A stretch of 22,019 bases of DNA from Euglena gracilis. Lineage: Eukaryota; Euglenozoa; Euglenophyceae; Euglenales; Euglenaceae. Location: assembly GCA_900893395.1 (NCBI GenBank), contig CAAHFI010971471.1, positions 1 through 22,019 of the forward strand, in the 5' to 3' direction. Made by a program: the position numbers and the translations under genes. This document shows, in pieces, positions 1-9,400 of the stretch; within the stretch, counting starts at the first letter, position 1; each line of letters opens with the position of its first letter. The notes under the pieces were generated by a model that saw only the letters and a list, made by a program, of their open reading frames with translations, searched no databases and had not been told where the DNA came from.

Positions 1-62
1 TGGTAAGAAAAACATGCAGCGGGAATGTTGGTTGCAAGATACGAGCACATTTAGATGGGTGC

Positions 63-79
63 ATTCGACCATTTCGGTG
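63..79 (+). other. CENP-B-box-like 17-mer (7 of 9 core positions), one per unit
   Basis: The 17-mer ATTCGACCATTTCGGTG fits the mammalian CENP-B box layout (N TTCG NNNN A NN CGGG N) at TTCG and at CGG, but has T where the central A is expected and T for the last core G. Shown for copy 1, it is present in almost every copy at 213-bp spacing; the partial last copy has lost one G at its 3' end. CENP-B boxes and similar motifs occur in centromeric satellites of mammals and some other lineages. Two mismatches in nine core bases is weak, and chance resemblance is a real alternative. Confidence 0.25.
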
Positions 80-109
80 GACATGTGCCAGGACTGCCCA
101 GGTCACGGT

Positions 110-127
110 GTCCAAAGGGTCCAAAGT
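110..127 (+). repeat. Internal direct repeat GTCCAAAGG / GTCCAAAGT
   Basis: Two adjacent 9-mers differ only in the last base. A third CCAAAG lies at 170-175 and its complement CTTTGG at 185-190, so the unit holds three copies of a 6-mer and one antisense copy. This is compatible with the unit having partly grown from shorter duplications, but the pieces are too short to prove it. Confidence 0.5.
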
Positions 128-134
128 AGGCCTA
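127..134. other. 8-bp palindrome TAGGCCTA with StuI site, once per unit
   Basis: The perfect palindrome contains AGGCCT. It occurs once in each copy except copies 91 and 92 (19146-19548), where deletions remove it. It therefore marks the repeat period: digestion would be expected to release a 213-bp ladder. No function is inferred. Confidence 0.8.
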
Positions 135-150
135 ATTCCGAGTAACCGAA

Positions 151-172
151 TGGGGGTTCAAGGAGGCCCCCA
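151..172 (+). repeat. Hairpin 1: TGGGGG / CCCCCA with B-box-like loop
   Basis: A 6-bp perfect stem (151-156 with 167-172) closes a 10-base loop TTCAAGGAGG. It resembles a tRNA T-arm (5-bp stem, loop starting TTCAA) with three extra bases, AGG, before the 3' side of the stem. Nucleotides 155-165 match the B-box consensus GGTTCRANNCC at 9 of 11 positions, the final CC being AG. The two homopolymers that vary most in the array, G5 and C5, are the arms of this stem. Confidence 0.45.
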
Positions 173-191
173 AAGCCAAGGCACCTTTGGG
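169..191 (+). repeat. Hairpin 2: CCCAAAG / CTTTGGG, overlapping hairpin 1
   Basis: A perfect 7-bp inverted repeat (169-175 with 185-191) closes a 9-base loop. Bases 169-172 belong to both this stem and hairpin 1, so in single-stranded DNA or RNA the two cannot form together. In C4 copies both can still form, but hairpin 1 is shorter by one pair. Confidence 0.5.
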
Positions 192-205
192 TTTCCAGTT
201 TGTCG

Positions 206-216
206 TGGTCTAATGG
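206..216 (+). promoter_or_regulatory. RNA polymerase III A-box-like motif at each unit junction
   Basis: TGGTCTAATGG matches the A-box consensus TRGYNNARNGG at every constrained position and, from memory of the family, differs by one base from the A box of eukaryotic tRNA-Glu (TGGTCTAGTGG). It recurs at the end of nearly every copy; copy 88 has lost one G in it near 18720. The nearest B-box-like element is about 50 bp upstream in the same copy or about 150 bp downstream in the next, whereas tRNA genes and tRNA-derived SINEs normally place B about 30-60 bp after A. With no plus-strand T4 run, a Pol III transcript would have no terminator inside the array. Promoter activity is unproven. Confidence 0.3.
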
Positions 217-3200
217 TAAGAAAAACATGCAGCGGGAATGTTGGTTGCAAGATACGAGCACATTTAGATGGGTGCATTCGACCATTTCGGTGGACATGTG
301 CCAGGACTGCCCAGGTCACGGTGTCCAAAGGGTCCAAAGTAGGCCTAATTCCGAGTAACCGAATGGGGTTCAAGGAGGCCCCCAAAGCCAAGGCACCTTT
401 GGGTTTCCAGTTTGTCGTGGTCTAATGGTAAGAAAAACATGCAGCGGGAATGTTGGTTGCAAGATACGAGCACATTTAGATGGGTGCATTCGACCATTTC
501 GGTGGACATGTGCCAGGACTGCCCAGGTCACGGTGTCCAAAGGGTCCAAAGTAGGCCTAATTCCGAGTAACCGAATGGGGGTTCAAGGAGGCCCCCAAAG
601 CCAAGGCACCTTTGGGTTTCCAGTTTGTCGTGGTCTAATGGTAAGAAAAACATGCAGCGGGAATGTTGGTTGCAAGATACGAGCACATTTAGATGGGTGC
701 ATTCGACCATTTCGGTGGACATGTGCCAGGACTGCCCAGGTCACGGTGTCCAAAGGGTCCAAAGTAGGCCTAATTCCGAGTAACCGAATGGGGGTTCAAG
801 GAGGCCCCAAAGCCAAGGCACCTTTGGGTTTCCAGTTTGTCGTGGTCTAATGGTAAGAAAAACATGCAGCGGGAATGTTGGTTGCAAGATACGAGCACAT
901 TTAGATGGGTGCATTCGACCATTTCGGTGGACATGTGCCAGGACTGCCCAGGTCACGGTGTCCAAAGGGTCCAAAGTAGGCCTAATTCCGAGTAACCGAA
1001 TGGGGGTTCAAGGAGGCCCCCAAAGCCAAGGCACCTTTGGGTTTCCAGTTTGTCGTGGTCTAATGGTAAGAAAAACATGCAGCGGGAATGTTGGTTGCAA
1101 GATACGAGCACATTTAGATGGGTGCATTCGACCATTTCGGTGGACATGTGCCAGGACTGCCCAGGTCACGGTGTCCAAAGGGTCCAAAGTAGGCCTAATT
1201 CCGAGTAACCGAATGGGGGTTCAAGGAGGCCCCAAAGCCAAGGCACCTTTGGGTTTCCAGTTTGTCGTGGTCTAATGGTAAGAAAAACATGCAGCGGGAA
1301 TGTTGGTTGCAAGATACGAGCACATTTAGATGGGTGCATTCGACCATTTCGGTGGACATGTGCCAGGACTGCCCAGGTCACGGTGTCCAAAGGGTCCAAA
1401 GTAGGCCTAATTCCGAGTAACCGAATGGGGGTTCAAGGAGGCCCCCAAAGCCAAGGCACCTTTGGGTTTCCAGTTTGTCGTGGTCTAATGGTAAGAAAAA
1501 CATGCAGCGGGAATGTTGGTTGCAAGATACGAGCACATTTAGATGGGTGCATTCGACCATTTCGGTGGACATGTGCCAGGACTGCCCAGGTCACGGTGTC
1601 CAAAGGGTCCAAAGTAGGCCTAATTCCGAGTAACCGAATGGGGGTTCAAGGAGGCCCCCAAAGCCAAGGCACCTTTGGGTTTCCAGTTTGTCGTGGTCTA
1701 ATGGTAAGAAAAACATGCAGCGGGAATGTTGGTTGCAAGATACGAGCACATTTAGATGGGTGCATTCGACCATTTCGGTGGACATGTGCCAGGACTGCCC
1801 AGGTCACGGTGTCCAAAGGGTCCAAAGTAGGCCTAATTCCGAGTAACCGAATGGGGGTTCAAGGAGGCCCCCAAAGCCAAGGCACCTTTGGGTTTCCAGT
1901 TTGTCGTGGTCTAATGGTAAGAAAACATGCAGCGGGAATGTTGGTTGCAAGATACGAGCACATTTAGATGGGTGCATTCGACCATTTCGGTGGACATGTG
2001 CCAGGACTGCCCAGGTCACGGTGTCCAAAGGGTCCAAAGTAGGCCTAATTCCGAGTAACCGAATGGGGGTTCAAGGAGGCCCCCAAAGCCAAGGCACCTT
2101 TGGGTTTCCAGTTTGTCGTGGTCTAATGGTAAGAAAAACATGCAGCGGGAATGTTGGTTGCAAGATACGAGCACATTTAGATGGGTGCATTCGACCATTT
2201 CGGTGGACATGTGCCAGGACTGCCCAGGTCACGGTGTCCAAAGGGTCCAAAGTAGGCCTAATTCCGAGTAACCGAATGGGGGTTCAAGGAGGCCCCCAAA
2301 GCCAAGGCACCTTTGGGTTTCCAGTTTGTCGTGGTCTAATGGTAAGAAAAACATGCAGCGGGAATGTTGGTTGCAAGATACGAGCACATTTAGATGGGTG
2401 CATTCGACCATTTCGGTGGACATGTGCCAGGACTGCCCAGGTCACGGTGTCCAAAGGGTCCAAAGTAGGCCTAATTCCGAGTAACCGAATGGGGTTCAAG
2501 GAGGCCCCAAAGCCAAGGCACCTTTGGGTTTCCAGTTTGTCGTGGTCTAATGGTAAGAAAAACATGCAGCGGGAATGTTGGTTGCAAGATACGAGCACAT
2601 TTAGATGGGTGCATTCGACCATTTCGGTGGACATGTGCCAGGACTGCCCAGGTCACGGTGTCCAAAGGGTCCAAAGTAGGCCTAATTCCGAGTAACCGAA
2701 TGGGGGTTCAAGGAGGCCCCCAAAGCCAAGGCACCTTTGGGTTTCCAGTTTGTCGTGGTCTAATGGTAAGAAAAACATGCAGCGGGAATGTTGGTTGCAA
2801 GATACGAGCACATTTAGATGGGTGCATTCGACCATTTCGGTGGACATGTGCCAGGACTGCCCAGGTCACGGTGTCCAAAGGGTCCAAAGTAGGCCTAATT
2901 CCGAGTAACCGAATGGGGGTTCAAGGAGGCCCCCAAAGCCAAGGCACCTTTGGGTTTCCAGTTTGTCGTGGTCTAATGGTAAGAAAAACATGCAGCGGGA
3001 ATGTTGGTTGCAAGATACGAGCACATTTAGATGGGTGCATTCGACCATTTCGGTGGACATGTGCCAGGACTGCCCAGGTCACGGTGTCCAAAGGGTCCAA
3101 AGTAGGCCTAATTCCGAGTAACCGAATGGGGGTTCAAGGAGGCCCCCAAAGCCAAGGCACCTTTGGGTTTCCAGTTTGTCGTGGTCTAATGGTAAGAAAA

Positions 3201-3401
3201 AATGCAGCGGGAATGTTGGTTGCAAGATACGAGCACATTTAGATGGGTGCATTCGACCATTTCGGTGGACATGTGCCAGGACTGCCCAGGTCACGGTGTC
3301 CAAAGGGTCCAAAGTAGGCCTAATTCCGAGTAACCGAATGGGGGTTCAAGGAGGCCCCCAAAGCCAAGGCACCTTTGGGTTTCCAGTTTGTCGTGGTCTA
3401 A

Positions 3402-6400
3402 TGGTAAGAAAAACATGCAGCGGGAATGTTGGTTGCAAGATACGAGCACATTTAGATGGGTGCATTCGACCATTTCGGTGGACATGTGCCAGGACTGCCC
3501 AGGTCACGGTGTCCAAAGGGTCCAAAGTAGGCCTAATTCCGAGTAACCGAATGGGGGTTCAAGGAGGCCCCCAAAGCCAAGGCACCTTTGGGTTTCCAGT
3601 TTGTCGTGGTCTAATGGTAAGAAAAACATGCAGCGGGAATGTTGGTTGCAAGATACGAGCACATTTAGATGGGTGCATTCGACCATTTCGGTGGACATGT
3701 GCCAGGACTGCCCAGGTCACGGTGTCCAAAGGGTCCAAAGTAGGCCTAATTCCGAGTAACCGAATGGGGGTTCAAGGAGGCCCCCAAAGCCAAGGCACCT
3801 TTGGGTTTCCAGTTTGTCGTGGTCTAATGGTAAGAAAAACATGCAGCGGGAATGTTGGTTGCAAGATACGAGCACATTTAGATGGGTGCATTCGACCATT
3901 TCGGTGGACATGTGCCAGGACTGCCCAGGTCACGGTGTCCAAAGGGTCCAAAGTAGGCCTAATTCCGAGTAACCGAATGGGGGTTCAAGGAGGCCCCCAA
4001 AGCCAAGGCACCTTTGGGTTTCCAGTTTGTCGTGGTCTAATGGTAAGAAAAACATGCAGCGGGAATGTTGGTTGCAAGATACGAGCACATTTAGATGGGT
4101 GCATTCGACCATTTCGGTGGACATGTGCCAGGACTGCCCAGGTCACGGTGTCCAAAGGGTCCAAAGTAGGCCTAATTCCGAGTAACCGAATGGGGGTTCA
4201 AGGAGGCCCCCAAAGCCAAGGCACCTTTGGGTTTCCAGTTTGTCGTGGTCTAATGGTAAGAAAAACATGCAGCGGGAATGTTGGTTGCAAGATACGAGCA
4301 CATTTAGATGGGTGCATTCGACCATTTCGGTGGACATGTGCCAGGACTGCCCAGGTCACGGTGTCCAAAGGGTCCAAAGTAGGCCTAATTCCGAGTAACC
4401 GAATGGGGGTTCAAGGAGGCCCCCAAAGCCAAGGCACCTTTGGGTTTCCAGTTTGTCGTGGTCTAATGGTAAGAAAAACATGCAGCGGGAATGTTGGTTG
4501 CAAGATACGAGCACATTTAGATGGGTGCATTCGACCATTTCGGTGGACATGTGCCAGGACTGCCCAGGTCACGGTGTCCAAAGGGTCCAAAGTAGGCCTA
4601 ATTCCGAGTAACCGAATGGGGGTTCAAGGAGGCCCCCAAAGCCAAGGCACCTTTGGGTTTCCAGTTTGTCGTGGTCTAATGGTAAGAAAAACATGCAGCG
4701 GGAATGTTGGTTGCAAGATACGAGCACATTTAGATGGGTGCATTCGACCATTTCGGTGGACATGTGCCAGGACTGCCCAGGTCACGGTGTCCAAAGGGTC
4801 CAAAGTAGGCCTAATTCCGAGTAACCGAATGGGGGTTCAAGGAGGCCCCCAAAGCCAAGGCACCTTTGGGTTTCCAGTTTGTCGTGGTCTAATGGTAAGA
4901 AAAACATGCAGCGGGAATGTTGGTTGCAAGATACGAGCACATTTAGATGGGTGCATTCGACCATTTCGGTGGACATGTGCCAGGACTGCCCAGGTCACGG
5001 TGTCCAAAGGGTCCAAAGTAGGCCTAATTCCGAGTAACCGAATGGGGGTTCAAGGAGGCCCCAAAGCCAAGGCACCTTTGGGTTTCCAGTTTGTCGTGGT
5101 CTAATGGTAAGAAAAACATGCAGCGGGAATGTTGGTTGCAAGATACGAGCACATTTAGATGGGTGCATTCGACCATTTCGGTGGACATGTGCCAGGACTG
5201 CCCAGGTCACGGTGTCCAAAGGGTCCAAAGTAGGCCTAATTCCGAGTAACCGAATGGGGGTTCAAGGAGGCCCCCAAAGCCAAGGCACCTTTGGGTTTCC
5301 AGTTTGTCGTGGTCTAATGGTAAGAAAAACATGCAGCGGGAATGTTGGTTGCAAGATACGAGCACATTTAGATGGGTGCATTCGACCATTTCGGTGGACA
5401 TGTGCCAGGACTGCCCAGGTCACGGTGTCCAAAGGGTCCAAAGTAGGCCTAATTCCGAGTAACCGAATGGGGGTTCAAGGAGGCCCCCAAAGCCAAGGCA
5501 CCTTTGGGTTTCCAGTTTGTCGTGGTCTAATGGTAAGAAAAACATGCAGCGGGAATGTTGGTTGCAAGATACGAGCACATTTAGATGGGTGCATTCGACC
5601 ATTTCGGTGGACATGTGCCAGGACTGCCCAGGTCACGGTGTCCAAAGGGTCCAAAGTAGGCCTAATTCCGAGTAACCGAATGGGGGTTCAAGGAGGCCCC
5701 CAAAGCCAAGGCACCTTTGGGTTTCCAGTTTGTCGTGGTCTAATGGTAAGAAAAACATGCAGCGGGAATGTTGGTTGCAAGATACGAGCACATTTAGATG
5801 GGTGCATTCGACCATTTCGGTGGACATGTGCCAGGACTGCCCAGGTCACGGTGTCCAAAGGGTCCAAAGTAGGCCTAATTCCGAGTAACCGAATGGGGGT
5901 TCAAGGAGGCCCCCAAAGCCAAGGCACCTTTGGGTTTCCAGTTTGTCGTGGTCTAATGGTAAGAAAAACATGCAGCGGGAATGTTGGTTGCAAGATACGA
6001 GCACATTTAGATGGGTGCATTCGACCATTTCGGTGGACATGTGCCAGGACTGCCCAGGTCACGGTGTCCAAAGGGTCCAAAGTAGGCCTAATTCCGAGTA
6101 ACCGAATGGGGGTTCAAGGAGGCCCCCAAAGCCAAGGCACCTTTGGGTTTCCAGTTTGTCGTGGTCTAATGGTAAGAAAAACATGCAGCGGGAATGTTGG
6201 TTGCAAGATACGAGCACATTTAGATGGGTGCATTCGACCATTTCGGTGGACATGTGCCAGGACTGCCCAGGTCACGGTGTCCAAAGGGTCCAAAGTAGGC
6301 CTAATTCCGAGTAACCGAATGGGGGTTCAAGGAGGCCCCCAAAGCCAAGGCACCTTTGGGTTTCCAGTTTGTCGTGGTCTAATGGTAAGAAAAACATGCA

Positions 6401-9400
6401 GCGGGAATGTTGGTTGCAAGATACGAGCACATTTAGATGGGTGCATTCGACCATTTCGGTGGACATGTGCCAGGACTGCCCAGGTCACGGTGTCCAAAGG
6501 GTCCAAAGTAGGCCTAATTCCGAGTAACCGAATGGGGGTTCAAGGAGGCCCCCAAAGCCAAGGCACCTTTGGGTTTCCAGTTTGTCGTGGTCTAATGGTA
6601 AGAAAAACATGCAGCGGGAATGTTGGTTGCAAGATACGAGCACATTTAGATGGGTGCATTCGACCATTTCGGTGGACATGTGCCAGGACTGCCCAGGTCA
6701 CGGTGTCCAAAGGGTCCAAAGTAGGCCTAATTCCGAGTAACCGAATGGGGGTTCAAGGAGGCCCCCAAAGCCAAGGCACCTTTGGGTTTCCAGTTTGTCG
6801 TGGTCTAATGGTAAGAAAAACATGCAGCGGGAATGTTGGTTGCAAGATACGAGCACATTTAGATGGGTGCATTCGACCATTTCGGTGGACATGTGCCAGG
6901 ACTGCCCAGGTCACGGTGTCCAAAGGGTCCAAAGTAGGCCTAATTCCGAGTAACCGAATGGGGGTTCAAGGAGGCCCCCAAAGCCAAGGCACCTTTGGGT
7001 TTCCAGTTTGTCGTGGTCTAATGGTAAGAAAAACATGCAGCGGGAATGTTGGTTGCAAGATACGAGCACATTTAGATGGGTGCATTCGACCATTTCGGTG
7101 GACATGTGCCAGGACTGCCCAGGTCACGGTGTCCAAAGGGTCCAAAGTAGGCCTAATTCCGAGTAACCGAATGGGGGTTCAAGGAGGCCCCCAAAGCCAA
7201 GGCACCTTTGGGTTTCCAGTTTGTCGTGGTCTAATGGTAAGAAAAACATGCAGCGGGAATGTTGGTTGCAAGATACGAGCACATTTAGATGGGTGCATTC
7301 GACCATTTCGGTGGACATGTGCCAGGACTGCCCAGGTCACGGTGTCCAAAGGGTCCAAAGTAGGCCTAATTCCGAGTAACCGAATGGGGGTTCAAGGAGG
7401 CCCCCAAAGCCAAGGCACCTTTGGGTTTCCAGTTTGTCGTGGTCTAATGGTAAGAAAAACATGCAGCGGGAATGTTGGTTGCAAGATACGAGCACATTTA
7501 GATGGGTGCATTCGACCATTTCGGTGGACATGTGCCAGGACTGCCCAGGTCACGGTGTCCAAAGGGTCCAAAGTAGGCCTAATTCCGAGTAACCGAATGG
7601 GGGTTCAAGGAGGCCCCCAAAGCCAAGGCACCTTTGGGTTTCCAGTTTGTCGTGGTCTAATGGTAAGAAAAACATGCAGCGGGAATGTTGGTTGCAAGAT
7701 ACGAGCACATTTAGATGGGTGCATTCGACCATTTCGGTGGACATGTGCCAGGACTGCCCAGGTCACGGTGTCCAAAGGGTCCAAAGTAGGCCTAATTCCG
7801 AGTAACCGAATGGGGGTTCAAGGAGGCCCCCAAAGCCAAGGCACCTTTGGGTTTCCAGTTTGTCGTGGTCTAATGGTAAGAAAAACATGCAGCGGGAATG
7901 TTGGTTGCAAGATACGAGCACATTTAGATGGGTGCATTCGACCATTTCGGTGGACATGTGCCAGGACTGCCCAGGTCACGGTGTCCAAAGGGTCCAAAGT
8001 AGGCCTAATTCCGAGTAACCGAATGGGGGTTCAAGGAGGCCCCCAAAGCCAAGGCACCTTTGGGTTTCCAGTTTGTCGTGGTCTAATGGTAAGAAAAACA
8101 TGCAGCGGGAATGTTGGTTGCAAGATACGAGCACATTTAGATGGGTGCATTCGACCATTTCGGTGGACATGTGCCAGGACTGCCCAGGTCACGGTGTCCA
8201 AAGGGTCCAAAGTAGGCCTAATTCCGAGTAACCGAATGGGGGTTCAAGGAGGCCCCAAAGCCAAGGCACCTTTGGGTTTCCAGTTTGTCGTGGTCTAATG
8301 GTAAGAAAAACATGCAGCGGGAATGTTGGTTGCAAGATACGAGCACATTTAGATGGGTGCATTCGACCATTTCGGTGGACATGTGCCAGGACTGCCCAGG
8401 TCACGGTGTCCAAAGGGTCCAAAGTAGGCCTAATTCCGAGTAACCGAATGGGGGTTCAAGGAGGCCCCCAAAGCCAAGGCACCTTTGGGTTTCCAGTTTG
8501 TCGTGGTCTAATGGTAAGAAAAACATGCAGCGGGAATGTTGGTTGCAAGATACGAGCACATTTAGATGGGTGCATTCGACCATTTCGGTGGACATGTGCC
8601 AGGACTGCCCAGGTCACGGTGTCCAAAGGGTCCAAAGTAGGCCTAATTCCGAGTAACCGAATGGGGGTTCAAGGAGGCCCCCAAAGCCAAGGCACCTTTG
8701 GGTTTCCAGTTTGTCGTGGTCTAATGGTAAGAAAAACATGCAGCGGGAATGTTGGTTGCAAGATACGAGCACATTTAGATGGGTGCATTCGACCATTTCG
8801 GTGGACATGTGCCAGGACTGCCCAGGTCACGGTGTCCAAAGGGTCCAAAGTAGGCCTAATTCCGAGTAACCGAATGGGGGTTCAAGGAGGCCCCCAAAGC
8901 CAAGGCACCTTTGGGTTTCCAGTTTGTCGTGGTCTAATGGTAAGAAAAACATGCAGCGGGAATGTTGGTTGCAAGATACGAGCACATTTAGATGGGTGCA
9001 TTCGACCATTTCGGTGGACATGTGCCAGGACTGCCCAGGTCACGGTGTCCAAAGGGTCCAAAGTAGGCCTAATTCCGAGTAACCGAATGGGGGTTCAAGG
9101 AGGCCCCCAAAGCCAAGGCACCTTTGGGTTTCCAGTTTGTCGTGGTCTAATGGTAAGAAAAACATGCAGCGGGAATGTTGGTTGCAAGATACGAGCACAT
9201 TTAGATGGGTGCATTCGACCATTTCGGTGGACATGTGCCAGGACTGCCCAGGTCACGGTGTCCAAAGGGTCCAAAGTAGGCCTAATTCCGAGTAACCGAA
9301 TGGGGGTTCAAGGAGGCCCCCAAAGCCAAGGCACCTTTGGGTTTCCAGTTTGTCGTGGTCTAATGGTAAGAAAAACATGCAGCGGGAATGTTGGTTGCAA

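Larger units (their letters stand above)
1..213 (+). repeat. Reference (consensus) 213-bp satellite unit
   Basis: Copy 1 equals the consensus and is used here as the map for all others. By unit position it contains: an A5 run at 8-12; a CENP-B-box-like 17-mer at 63-79; a short direct repeat at 110-127; the palindrome TAGGCCTA at 127-134; a G5 run at 152-156 facing a C5 run at 167-171; a CCCAAAG/CTTTGGG inverted repeat at 169-175 and 185-191; and an A-box-like 11-mer at 206-216 that crosses into the next copy. It is about 52% G+C with 8 CpG sites. The plus strand has no run of four or more T. The choice of start is arbitrary, since a tandem array has no natural phase. Confidence 0.95.
1..3401. 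repeat. Left block, copies 1-16, lightly variable
   Basis: Sixteen copies, eight of them 213 bp, seven 212 bp and one 211 bp. The changes seen are G5 to G4 in copy 2 (214-425), C5 to C4 in copies 4 (639-850) and 6 (1064-1275), A5 to A4 in copy 10 (1915-2126), both G4 and C4 in copy 12 (2340-2550), and loss of the C after the A run in copy 16 (3190-3401). No substitutions were seen. Copies 3-6 alternate C5/C4, giving two successive 425-bp dimers. Confidence 0.9.

Noticed and set aside
101-113. Nuclear-receptor-type dyad: GGTCA, 3-base spacer, TGTCC
   Set aside because: An imperfect short dyad with one mismatch, expected by chance in a unit of this size. There is no evidence for the host lineage or for binding.
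167-191. Intrinsic bacterial terminator from the CCCAAAG/CTTTGGG hairpin
   Set aside because: No T-run follows the stem, and nothing else in the window suggests a prokaryote.
103-297. Minus-strand 64-codon open frame repeated every 213 bp, and 77-codon versions at C4 copies
   Set aside because: It is the antisense shadow of the repeat. It recurs with the period, has no recognised domain, and its longer versions simply follow the 1-bp length change.
199-368. Functional tRNA gene
   Set aside because: The A box is convincing, but no anticodon arm or pairing acceptor ends are visible, the B box is degraded and the A-to-B distance is about 150 bp. Only motif resemblance is kept.
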